Position numbers and translations under genes: made by a program. From Nitrospirae bacterium CG02_land_8_20_14_3_00_41_53 (lineage in GTDB: Bacteria; Nitrospirota; Thermodesulfovibrionia; Thermodesulfovibrionales; SM23-35), in the NCBI GenBank assembly GCA_002780895.1, contig PEUB01000092.1:1-49293 (forward strand): 49,293 nucleotides of DNA. The letters are read 5' to 3'. Below are positions 42,256 through 49,293 of the stretch, piece after piece. Numbering within the stretch: the first letter of the stretch is position 1; each line of letters opens with the position of its first letter. The notes under the pieces were generated by a model that made no database searches, was not told where the DNA came from, and worked only from the letters and a program-made list of their open reading frames with translations.

Positions 42256-44256
42256 CTACCTGCCCCATAAAACCGTCTTATCCTTGCCCTCCATCTTTCC
42301 CCTGTAGAGCGCCTTATCAGAATTCCGTATTAGTTCCTTCCTGTCCTTCCCATCAGATGGAAATGTTGCTACACCTATGCTTGTGGTAATGTTATTCCTA
42401 GGAAAGACCTTCCAGGTGCAGGGCAATTGTTCCTTGATGGACCTCCTTATCCTTTCAGCAACCAAGAATGCCTCCTCTTTCTCTGTCTGGGGCATGATGA
42501 GTGCAAACTCCTCTCCTCCAAATCTGGCTATTACATCAATAACACGCAGGCTTTCCTTTGCTATATTAGCGATATTTTTTAATGCCTCATCACCTGCAAG
42601 ATGGCCCTCTGTGTCATTGAAGAGTTTAAAGTCATCTATGTCTATCATAGCCAGCGAAAAGGATAGGTTGTGACGCTGAGAACGCTGGAGTTCTTCAAAA
42701 AACCTCTCCTCGAAATACCGTCTGTTGAAAATACCAGTTAAGGAGTCTGTGATGCTGAGCTCCCGAAGATGTCCTGCGAGGCTCCAGTACATTGACCTTT
42801 CGAGTGCGATAGATGCGTATGATGCAAATGAGCGGAGTATTGCCATGTCCTCTTCTAAGAAAACCTCTCCTGTTATCTTGTCGGCGATGTTAAGCACCCC
42901 TATGGTCTCATCCCCTATCTTAAGTGGTATGCTTATGAATGAGCCCGTCCTGTAATTCGGCCTCCTCCTGAGCTGAATCCTCTCGTCTTTTTCGATATCA
43001 TCCACTATGAGTGGTATACCTTCACTGAATACCTTACCTGCAATACCCTCGCCTATCTTGATCTTTATTTCCCTGAGGAGACCTTTGTTTATCCCCTTTG
43101 CAGCCTTTATGGTGAGGAAGTCCTCTTCAAACAGCATTAAAGAGCCCTTCTCTGCATCTGTCAGATTCACTGAGGTGTCCACTATGGTCTCATAAAGCAT
43201 CTCTGGTTCCTTAACAGGGTTGAGGCGTGTGGCAGCTATATTCAATACATCTATATCCTTTATCCGTTTGTCATAAATTCCCTGCAGCTCTATGAGTCTG
43301 AAGATGAAACCTGTAATCCTGCATAGATCTGAAATAATATCCGCATCCTCCTGTTTGATATTGGAGTTAAAGGTGCCCAGGAGTCCGGTTACCTTACCAT
43401 CCGATTTTATAGGGAATACATAAATAGATGTGACCTCATCACTTAAACCTAATCTTAATATCTCCATCACATCTTCAGAATATAAAGGCCTCTGTTTTTC
43501 AACCACCTCGGATACCATACCTGAAACTTTTAATGGCACTGATTGCAGATGTTCTTTCAGCCTGCCTGCAGCCCTTCGAGGCCTGAATAATGGTGAGCCT
43601 GCCGAATCATCCTTAATCATGACAGAGATACTATCTGCATTGAACAGGAAAAGCATAATATCAACTAAAATGTCATAGACCCCATCTGCCTGTTTATCTA
43701 ACTTCATGTCAGATATCAGGCTGAGGATGGTCTTCATTGACCTGTACCTCTTCTCATTCAGGATGCCTTCATAGCTGCTCTTGAGAAAAAGATTAAATAT
43801 GGACTGGATATGCCTCGCAGTATCCTGAATGTCTGCATAATCCCTGATGATAATCTCCTGAGACCATGATTTAAGTTGGTTTAAAGGCAGACCATAAGAC
43901 TCTGCATCCTTTACATAAAGATCCTCAAACTCCTTCTGAGAAAGGTATACACCACCACCTGCGACAACAAAGACTGAATCATCAACACGGAGAGGTATAA
44001 AGAAATGGTACTGCCCTGAAGGACCTTTAAAGATAGATACGTTCCTTCTTTGAATCGCCTTCTCTATACACCCCTTTAAAAAGTCGTTATATTCATCCCG
44101 GCCCCTCGAGGATGACCTGATAACTGACAAAAGCTTATTCTCTTTAATAGGAGGCAGGATGATATTCCCTTTCTCTCCGTAAATGGAAAGAGAGAGACCT
44201 GTCAGGTTTGAGAGGTAGGTCTGCAAAGAAGATATGTTGTTATCAATAAACTCCAT
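42256..44256 (-). CDS. Diguanylate cyclase with PocR-like and two GAF sensor domains
   Basis: A 666-residue soluble protein. The N-terminus (about 1-150) resembles a PocR sensory domain (LSNLTGLSLSIYGEKGN; FFIPLRVDDSVFVVAGGGVYLS). Two GAF domains follow (about 175-325 and 345-490). The GGDEF domain has the active motif FGGEEFALI and, five residues before it, the RxxD inhibitory site (RVID), so it should make c-di-GMP and be feedback-inhibited. It is downstream of a pilZ gene on the same strand, pairing a c-di-GMP producer with a receptor. Confidence 0.9.
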   Translation of the reverse strand: MEFIDNNISSLQTYLSNLTGLSLSIYGEKGNIILPPIKENKLLSVIRSSSRGRDEYNDFLKGCIEKAIQRRNVSIFKGPSGQYHFFIPLRVDDSVFVVAGGGVYLSQKEFEDLYVKDAESYGLPLNQLKSWSQEIIIRDYADIQDTARHIQSIFNLFLKSSYEGILNEKRYRSMKTILSLISDMKLDKQADGVYDILVDIMLFLFNADSISVMIKDDSAGSPLFRPRRAAGRLKEHLQSVPLKVSGMVSEVVEKQRPLYSEDVMEILRLGLSDEVTSIYVFPIKSDGKVTGLLGTFNSNIKQEDADIISDLCRITGFIFRLIELQGIYDKRIKDIDVLNIAATRLNPVKEPEMLYETIVDTSVNLTDAEKGSLMLFEEDFLTIKAAKGINKGLLREIKIKIGEGIAGKVFSEGIPLIVDDIEKDERIQLRRRPNYRTGSFISIPLKIGDETIGVLNIADKITGEVFLEEDMAILRSFASYASIALERSMYWSLAGHLRELSITDSLTGIFNRRYFEERFFEELQRSQRHNLSFSLAMIDIDDFKLFNDTEGHLAGDEALKNIANIAKESLRVIDVIARFGGEEFALIMPQTEKEEAFLVAERIRRSIKEQLPCTWKVFPRNNITTSIGVATFPSDGKDRKELIRNSDKALYRGKMEGKDKTVLWGR

Positions 44257-44325
44257 GGGTACCTCGTGACTCCTTGTAAAGTTGTTGCATTAAGCTCATG
44301 ATACTCAATTTTAATAAAGTGATGG

Positions 44326-44634
44326 CTATATCATAAACCTTAGGCCGACCTGGTATTCCCCGGGCATCTCTTCTCTCACCCATCTAACCTGTGCCAGGAC
44401 CGGTATCGTGACTGGAGGCTCGGATAACGGGAACCATACCTGAAGCACAGTCCCTTCCTCAAGCGCCTGTCTCTCCGTCCGGATCCTCATCCCGCCGCTA
44501 CTTAAGTTTAAGATCTCACCGTGGACGGCAACCTTATCCGGAGGACGCCCTGACTCACCCAATGCCATATAGCTTACAGGGCGGGTGTAAGGATAACGAA
44601 TACTCACTCTCTTCTCCTCCGTCTGCCAACCCAT
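44326..44634 (-). CDS. PilZ-domain c-di-GMP receptor
   Basis: A 102-residue single PilZ domain. The c-di-GMP motifs are present: RxxxR in KRVSIRYPY near the start and NxSxxG in LNLSSGGMRI. The start is ATG at 44634 (MGWQTEEKR), because GGAGG lies eight bases before it; an ATG five codons upstream overlaps that ribosome site and is rejected. Its neighbour downstream makes c-di-GMP, so the two likely form a small module acting on motility or surface growth. Confidence 0.9.
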   Translation of the reverse strand: MGWQTEEKRVSIRYPYTRPVSYMALGESGRPPDKVAVHGEILNLSSGGMRIRTERQALEEGTVLQVWFPLSEPPVTIPVLAQVRWVREEMPGEYQVGLRFMI

Positions 44635-44647
44635 ATGGGAATCCTCC

Positions 44648-44717
44648 ATCTGGTATTTGTGAAAACTTTACATTTACATTTTATCTGGAATTTGTAAAAC
44701 ACATTACATTACATTCT
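44648..44717. repeat. tandem 35-bp imperfect direct repeat before pilZ
   Basis: Copies 44648-44682 and 44683-44717 both begin ATCTGG and end in TTACATT-like sequence. They share most positions, with one small shift. They lie in the divergent gap between pilZ (-) and the LuxR gene (+) and could be binding sites. Confidence 0.6.
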
Positions 44718-44823
44718 CTTCGCCCTTGTGTAAATAACCAAAATTGGGTCGGCTCTAAAGAGGCCACCCAAAAGTGTATATACCGAGCTTGATTTCCTAT
44801 GAATCTTATGATATATGTAAATC

Positions 44824-45444
44824 ATGGTTGACATCTCTTCTGACAGGATTCAGGGGATATCGTCTCCTCCCGCCGCTTTCATTTTCTATCGTCCACAGAC
44901 CGAGGCGGCGAAGGAACAGGTGTTCTACAACGCAGAGACCTATCACATCCTTTCTCTGTCATCTTCACTTTCAAAAGAGGAGACGTCCTCCTTCCCTGAT
45001 ATCTCTTTCCTTTGTTCAAGATGGAAAGAGTTACTCGACAAAGAGCTTGATGAGCTGAAGGAGTCTGGCGAAGGTGAGAAGGGGACAGGTTTTATTGATA
45101 TGCTTCAGAGCCGGCGGAGGCGATATACCGTGAAGGGTATAGTCCTCTCAGGCCAACCATCAGCATTACAGCAACAAGAGAAACAGTATTTATTCATTCT
45201 CGAAAGGTTCAATCCAGATAGTGTGAATCTTTCCATGATTTTTCGGCAATGGAATCTTAATCATCGGGAAGAGGATATAGCGCGATTGCTCCTCGCAGAC
45301 CGCAGTAATAAGGAGATAGCTCATGCCCTTGGTTTGAGCCTCAATACGGTTAAGGGGTACATGAAGCTTTTGATGCGAAAGCTTGGCGTCAACAGTCGTG
45401 CAGGAATCATTGCCAACTTCCTCACCGGAAGGAATCCCTCCTGA
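44824..45444 (+). CDS. LuxR-type helix-turn-helix regulator
   Basis: A 206-residue protein. The C-terminal 65 residues are a LuxR/NarL DNA-binding domain (HREEDIARLLLADRSNKEIAHALGLSLNTVKGYMKLLMRKLGV). The first 130 residues match no domain I recognise: there is no receiver aspartate motif or known autoinducer-binding pattern. It is divergent from pilZ and may control it. No clear ribosome site precedes the ATG at 44824, so the start is open. Confidence 0.82.
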   Translation: MVDISSDRIQGISSPPAAFIFYRPQTEAAKEQVFYNAETYHILSLSSSLSKEETSSFPDISFLCSRWKELLDKELDELKESGEGEKGTGFIDMLQSRRRRYTVKGIVLSGQPSALQQQEKQYLFILERFNPDSVNLSMIFRQWNLNHREEDIARLLLADRSNKEIAHALGLSLNTVKGYMKLLMRKLGVNSRAGIIANFLTGRNPS

Positions 45445-45500
45445 CCCGAAAAGGTGGCAGGATTACACTATAGTGAAGGCATTAAATAAAATTACATAAT

Positions 45501-45590
45501 TCACCCTCCCCCAACCCCTCCCGTTAAGGGAGGGGTATAGTAAAACAGTTCCCTCTCCCCTTGCGGGAGAGGGGTAGGGTGAGGGGGATA
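45501..45590. repeat. two adjacent GC palindromes between the LuxR gene and folK
   Basis: The first hairpin (CCCCTCCC-gttaa-GGGAGGGG, 45501-45537) and the second (CCCTCTCCCC...GGGAGAGGGG, 45549-45590) have outer arms (TCACCCTCCCCC and GGGTGAGGGGGA) that also pair, making a double-headed inverted repeat. They belong to the GC palindrome family and may terminate both converging genes. Confidence 0.75.
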
Positions 45591-45611
45591 TAAACTTATT
45601 TTTTGCTTTCA

Positions 45612-46076
45612 CTATATATCTTTTTGTAACTGCTGCAAAAGGTCGCCGATACTCAATTTTAATAATGGATGCTTTATATCAGGTGCAATCTCACATAGAG
45701 GCCTTAAGACAAAATCCCTCTCATGCATTAACGGATGTGGGATTTTTAGATTTTTGTTGTTTAAGACAATATTGTCAAAAAGTAAAATATCAAGGTCAAT
45801 AATACGCGGCCCCCATTTTGATGAATCTTTTCTGCCCATCTCTCTTTCAGTATCCTTTAACATTCTTAAGAGCTCCTCCGGCTTAAGTCCTGTCTCTATT
45901 TCTATTGCCATATTTATAAACAGTGGTTGATCTTTTACACCCCACGGCTCGGTCTCATATAGAGAAGAGCGCTTCGTGACAATGATTCCTTTTTCTTGCA
46001 GAAGTTCTATTGCGCGTAGACAGTTTTCCTGCCTGTTGCCGAGATTAGAGCCAATACCAATGTAAACAACAGACAT
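45612..46076 (-). CDS. folK: 6-hydroxymethyl-dihydropterin pyrophosphokinase
   Basis: A 154-residue folate-synthesis kinase that pyrophosphorylates hydroxymethyl-dihydropterin. Motifs: IGIGSNLGNRQENC at the start, LYETEPWG, and WGPRIIDLDILLFDN with the magnesium-binding Asp pair. PHPLMHERDFVLRPL completes the site. It lies two bases after dapL, so the two are co-transcribed. Confidence 0.95.
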   Translation of the reverse strand: MSVVYIGIGSNLGNRQENCLRAIELLQEKGIIVTKRSSLYETEPWGVKDQPLFINMAIEIETGLKPEELLRMLKDTEREMGRKDSSKWGPRIIDLDILLFDNIVLNNKNLKIPHPLMHERDFVLRPLCEIAPDIKHPLLKLSIGDLLQQLQKDI

Positions 46077-46078
46077 TT

Positions 46079-47251
46079 TTAAAGGATTCCACTAATCCTC
46101 TTGACTGCCTCTTGAATCCTATCCACAGGTGCTGTTAATGCAAATCTTACATAACCTTCTCCAGTTTCTCCAAACCCATTACCAGGCGTTGCAAGCACCC
46201 CTGCTTTGTCAAGCATGTGTGTTACCAAGCCCATTGAATCAAAATGAGAAGGTACTTTTACCCATATATAAAAGGTAGCCTTCGGCTTAATAAGATGCAT
46301 ACCAAGTTTTCTTAATCCGTTGTAAAGTACATCCCTCCTTTCATGGTAAGTCTTCCTTATTGCTGACAGGATATCATTGTCCATACCAAGGGCAACTATG
46401 GCTGCCTCCTGTATGGCCTGAAAAACGCCTGAATCAAGGTTTGTCTTTACCTTTCCGAGACCTGCTAAGACTTCCCTGTTTCCAACAGCAAAACCTATCC
46501 TCCAACCCGTCATATTATATGTCTTTGAAAGTGAATGAAACTCGATGCCCACATCCTTTGCATTGGGTGCCTGCATAAAACTTAAAGGCTCCTTATCATA
46601 GTATATCTCTGTGTACGAGGCATCGTGGCAGACAATGATGTTGTATTTTGAGGCAATTTTTACCACCTCTTTATAAAATTTTGTTGGTGCAATTGCTGAG
46701 GTAGGATTATTGGGATAGTTTATAAAAATGAGTTTTGTCTTAAGTAATACCTTTTTTGGTATTATGTCGAAATCAGGCAGAAAATCATTTTCTTCCCCGA
46801 GAGGCATTGTGTAGCTCCTCCCGCCGGCAAACAAGGTGCCAGTTGAATAAACAGGATACCCGGGTGATGGTACAAGCACTGTATCCCCTGGATTTACAAA
46901 TGCCAAAGGGATATGGCCTATACCTTCCTTCGAACCAATTAATGAGAGCACCTCTGTCTGAGGGTCAAGTTTAACACCGAATCTCTTTTTATACCATCTC
47001 GCAACAGCCTCTCTAAAAGATAGCATACCTTCGTATGACGGATATCGGTGGTTAAAAGGTTTTTCAACAGCTTCTTTCATAGCATTAACTATGAGAGACG
47101 GCGTAGGGATATCCGGGTCACCGATGCTCAGATCTATGAGGTCAGCACCCTTCTCTATTGCCTTCTGTTTCATCCTGTCTATAGAGGCAAAAAGGTAAGG
47201 TGGAAGATACTTAATGCGAGAGGCGAATTCAAAAGGAACCCTTTTCTTCAA
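46079..47251 (-). CDS. dapL: LL-diaminopimelate aminotransferase
   Basis: A PLP-dependent class I aminotransferase of about 390 residues. DLSIGDPDIPTP near residue 42, NYPNNPTSAIAP (PLP contact) and the Schiff-base Lys in SLSKTYNMTGWRIG are clear. The N-terminus FASRIKYLPPYLFASIDRMK fits DapL, which makes LL-diaminopimelate directly from tetrahydrodipicolinate for lysine and cell wall; general aspartate-type aminotransferase activity cannot be excluded. I take TTG at 47251 as the start, because the AGGAGG site overlaps the GTG two codons upstream and lies five bases before the TTG. Confidence 0.85.
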   Translation of the reverse strand: MKKRVPFEFASRIKYLPPYLFASIDRMKQKAIEKGADLIDLSIGDPDIPTPSLIVNAMKEAVEKPFNHRYPSYEGMLSFREAVARWYKKRFGVKLDPQTEVLSLIGSKEGIGHIPLAFVNPGDTVLVPSPGYPVYSTGTLFAGGRSYTMPLGEENDFLPDFDIIPKKVLLKTKLIFINYPNNPTSAIAPTKFYKEVVKIASKYNIIVCHDASYTEIYYDKEPLSFMQAPNAKDVGIEFHSLSKTYNMTGWRIGFAVGNREVLAGLGKVKTNLDSGVFQAIQEAAIVALGMDNDILSAIRKTYHERRDVLYNGLRKLGMHLIKPKATFYIWVKVPSHFDSMGLVTHMLDKAGVLATPGNGFGETGEGYVRFALTAPVDRIQEAVKRISGIL

Positions 47252-47278
47252 GACCACCTCCTGTGTTTTTCCCTAACT

Positions 47279-47307
47279 ATTATATACCATGTGCTATAAC
47301 CTGTTAA
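47279..47307 (-). promoter_or_regulatory. sigma70 promoter for dapL-folK
   Basis: Minus strand: TTAACA-17 nt-TATAAT, close to consensus, with a short leader holding AGGAGG. Confidence 0.68.
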
Positions 47308-47370
47308 AAAGGTTAAGCTAAAATACCTGATAACATGAGGAAGACTCTGGACAAAAATTTGTCATGAGAC

Positions 47371-47406
47371 AAAGATAGGGCACTAAAATTTTAGTGCCCT
47401 ATCTTT
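47371..47406 (-). terminator. perfect 36-bp palindrome terminator
   Basis: Eighteen bases beginning AAAGATAGGGCACTAAAA are followed at once by their exact reverse complement. It lies 10 bases after the stop of the small exported protein. The T-run after the stem is short (TTT), so strength is uncertain. It works equally on both strands. Confidence 0.65.
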
Positions 47407-47415
47407 TAAGTAAGA

Positions 47416-47832
47416 TTATTTTGCTGACTTTGCTGGCTTTGCTGGCACTGTCTTTTTCTCTGCAGGCCGGATAGTGATACTTTTTGCAGCAATACTTTTT
47501 GCTACATTCTTGCCATCAATCTCGGTGTACTTAGCCTTTACCTTATCACCAACCATTATATCAGCAAGGGCTTTCTTTTCTTTACCGATCTTTATAACGG
47601 TTTTGTCATTTGTTGAAAGTACCACCTCTTTTTTCTTACTCTTTACAGTAAGGGTCCCAGCTGTTGCATCAACAGTGACAACCTCGCCTGAAACCTGCTT
47701 TACTTTTGCCGGTGCCTCTTTCTTTTCAGCAGGTGCAGTTGCAGTTGCTGCCTTCTTCTCCGCTGCAAAGGATATCGAGGTAAGGGCAAATACAAAGAGT
47801 ACTGCAACGATAATCGCTATTGCCTTTTTCAT
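47416..47832 (-). CDS. Small exported Lys/Ala-rich protein with DUF5666-like core
   Basis: A 138-residue protein. The signal peptide is MKKAIAIIVAVLFVFALTSI followed by SFAAE, with cleavage probably after SFA. The core VSGEVVTVDATAGTLTVKSK...IMVGDKVKAKYTEIDGKNVAKSI is a small beta-domain of the DUF5666/OB-like kind, flanked by Lys/Ala/Pro-rich ends. The start is ATG 47832: an AAAGGAGGTGAT ribosome site, complementary to the whole 16S 3' end, lies eight bases before it and contains the GTG that would otherwise extend the frame. It is likely abundant in the periplasm. Role unknown. Confidence 0.8.
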   Translation of the reverse strand: MKKAIAIIVAVLFVFALTSISFAAEKKAATATAPAEKKEAPAKVKQVSGEVVTVDATAGTLTVKSKKKEVVLSTNDKTVIKIGKEKKALADIMVGDKVKAKYTEIDGKNVAKSIAAKSITIRPAEKKTVPAKPAKSAK

Positions 47833-47972
47833 CAAAATCACCTCCTTTCATCATAGAGTGTATTCGGTTTATAACCCAAACTATTACCTTCAAAGATAAT
47901 TAATATACAATAAGTATGCCAGGTTGGAAGTACCTAATAACTATAGGATATATATAAATACCCTCTATATTT

Positions 47973-48009
47973 TATCCTTTTTTAGGGAAGGGTATCCTTT
48001 TTTAGGGAA
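47973..48009. repeat. 20-bp tandem duplication at the end of the NtrC-type gene
   Basis: TATCCTTTTTTAGGGAA occurs twice with period 20 (47973-47989 and 47993-48009). It covers the stop codon, so the last residues of the regulator are duplicated sequence. Confidence 0.8.
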
Positions 48010-49293
48010 TTGAGATTAAATTTCTCCCACCTGTACCAGAAGGTCTTATAGCTCATTCCAAGAAGCCTTGCTGCCTTTGTTGCAACGCCGTTTGCCTTTA
48101 ACATGGCCTTTTTTAGGAGTTCTTTTTCAAGCTCCTCAAACATTATTCCTTCGTCCGGGAGATCGAAATCAGTAATTCCCATCCCCTGTGAAAACCTGAG
48201 TTCACTCTTTATATCTTTAAGGTTTATAAATGGACTCTCGCTCATAAGTACTGCACGTTCTATGACAGATTCGAGTTGTCTTATATTCCCTGGCCAGTGA
48301 TATTCGATAAGTGCCTTCATTGCATTTTCTTCCACTCCCTTAACTCTCTTTCCAAATTCTTGGTTATATTTCTTTATGAAAAATTCTGTTAGTGCAAAGA
48401 TGTCTTCCTTTCTTTCGCGTAAAGGTGGAAGTTCTATAGTCACCACTTTCAGCCTGTAGTATAGATCTTCTCTAAAATCTCTTTTCTGCAATTCTTTTTC
48501 AAGGTCTTTATTTGTAGCAGCGATAATTCTAATATCAACCCTGATCGTATCCCTTCCCCCAAGTCTCCTTATCTCTTTGTCCTGCAGTACACGTAATATT
48601 TTAGACTGTGTCATCTGGGGTAAGTCTCCCACCTCATCCAGAAAAAATGTGCCGCCGTTTGTAGCCTCGATAAGCCCTATTTTCCTTGAAAGTGCACCAG
48701 TAAATGCCCCTGGTTCATAGCCAAAAAGTTCGCTTTCAAGAAGGTTCTCTGGAATTGCAGCGCAATTTATTGCTGTGAATGGTTTTGTTCGCCTCGAGCT
48801 GTTGTAGTGTATAGCCCTTGCCCCAAGTTCCTTGCCCGTGCCACTTTCACCGAGTATAAGCACAGTTACAGTGCTTGAAGAAACCTTTTTCATAATCTCT
48901 ACTGCTTCCACCATTTTTATTGAACTGCCGATAATACCTTCTATTTTGAACCTGTCAAATAGAGCCTTCTGAAGCTGTAAATTTTCTTTCAAAAGTTCAA
49001 CCCTTTCAACCGCCCTTTTAACCGTTATCAAAAGTACATCCTTATCAAGAGGCTTGGTGAGATAGTCAAATGCCCCCTTTTTAATTGCCTCTACAGCCGA
49101 GGATATTGTGCCGTATGCAGTCATGATGACCACTGATGGCTCAAAAGGCTCTCTGGGAATGGAACCAATAAATTCTATACCGTCCATCCTTTCCATCTTG
49201 AGGTCAGTAAGGACTACGTCGGGGGTAAACTCCTTCACAATCCTCAGTCCTTCCTCAGATGATGAAGCAGTATATGTCTCATATCCTTCATCA
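47982..49293 (-). CDS. NtrC-family sigma54 response regulator (5' end off the window)
   Basis: The open frame continues past the right edge, so the first 25-35 residues of the receiver are missing. Visible parts: phospho-Asp in VVLTDLKMERMDG, switch Thr in IMTAYG and Lys in YLTKPL. The AAA+ domain follows, with Walker A GESGTGKELGA, the sigma54 contact loop GAFTGA (present and intact), Walker B GTFFLDEVGDL and the R-finger region. A Fis-type helix-turn-helix ends the protein (GVATKAARLLGMSYKTFWYR). It activates sigma54 promoters; the sensor kinase is probably just beyond the window. Confidence 0.94.
   Translation of the reverse strand, partial: DEGYETYTASSSEEGLRIVKEFTPDVVLTDLKMERMDGIEFIGSIPREPFEPSVVIMTAYGTISSAVEAIKKGAFDYLTKPLDKDVLLITVKRAVERVELLKENLQLQKALFDRFKIEGIIGSSIKMVEAVEIMKKVSSSTVTVLILGESGTGKELGARAIHYNSSRRTKPFTAINCAAIPENLLESELFGYEPGAFTGALSRKIGLIEATNGGTFFLDEVGDLPQMTQSKILRVLQDKEIRRLGGRDTIRVDIRIIAATNKDLEKELQKRDFREDLYYRLKVVTIELPPLRERKEDIFALTEFFIKKYNQEFGKRVKGVEENAMKALIEYHWPGNIRQLESVIERAVLMSESPFINLKDIKSELRFSQGMGITDFDLPDEGIMFEELEKELLKKAMLKANGVATKAARLLGMSYKTFWYRWEKFNLNSLKKDTLP

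Noticed and set aside
47906-47921. Sigma54-type promoter before the small exported protein (TGGCATA-N4-TTGTA on the minus strand)
   Set aside because: The -24 part matches but the -12 GC is replaced by GT, so I did not list it as a feature, although the nearby NtrC-type gene makes it worth a test.

Overview
The window looks like a chromosomal segment of a Gram-negative, probably anaerobic bacterium. The evidence is an LPS exporter pair (lptF/lptG), a benzoyl-CoA/2-hydroxyglutaryl-CoA-type activase fusion, an LL-diaminopimelate aminotransferase, an HspR-type heat-shock locus, a c-type-heme chemoreceptor and a moderate, AT-leaning base composition. Style and gene content fit Nitrospirota (Thermodesulfovibrionia-like) best, with a deltaproteobacterial lineage as second choice. 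This placement is inference; no 16S rRNA is present.

Layout. 1-7.4 kb: an acyl-CoA synthetase/ACP/acyltransferase fusion (-) faces a giant activase/dehydratase fusion (+), followed by a 32-residue bS22/COX24-like protein. 7.4-12.9 kb: a MetE-core-like protein, tmk, holB, ricT and metG on one strand. 12.9-17.5 kb: a macromolecular-synthesis operon rpsU-nif3-dnaG-rpoD ending in tRNA-Met. 17.6-19.8 kb: a zinc-ribbon coiled-coil protein, the RNase P RNA gene and a LysR regulator. 19.8-28.3 kb (-): lptG/lptF, then dnaJ-hspR-clpB behind a HAIR-like operator, then hisD-cobO. 28.3-29.8 kb (+): truA and a receiver/zinc-ribbon protein. 29.8-40.9 kb (-): a nine-gene chemosensory operon, cheY-cheA-ExeA-like ATPase-cheW-MCP-cheW-HEAT-cheR-cheB. 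41.1-49.3 kb: a second rpsU, hisH, a pilZ + GGDEF pair (c-di-GMP), a LuxR-type regulator, dapL-folK, a small exported protein and a truncated NtrC-type response regulator running off the right edge.

The most striking feature is repetitive DNA living inside genes. Two kinds of small element recur. The first is GC-rich palindromes of about 40-55 bp, centred on CTCGAG or on TTTAnnAAA. The second is tandem arrays of heptanucleotides. They sit in frame inside the acyl-CoA synthetase, the activase (repeatedly), holB, metG and a cheW. In several cases a palindrome is directly flanked by heptamer arrays, suggesting one composite element. A third hairpin family (CCCCGCACTTC...) occupies two helices of RNase P RNA as exact reverse complements, and also lies upstream of hisH. 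An AT-rich MITE-like element fills the tmk-holB gap.

The best candidates for undescribed biology are the chemosensory operon and the in-gene repeats. The operon's receptor joins a periplasmic CxxCH heme-c sensor to a PhnD-like binding domain placed after the signalling hairpin, hence apparently cytoplasmic. The same operon also encodes an AAA+ ATPase and a long HEAT-repeat protein. Several starts (truA, the receiver/zinc-ribbon gene, hisH) have a -10 box 6-7 nt before the ATG and no Shine-Dalgarno, suggesting leaderless mRNAs beside genes with strong ribosome binding sites.
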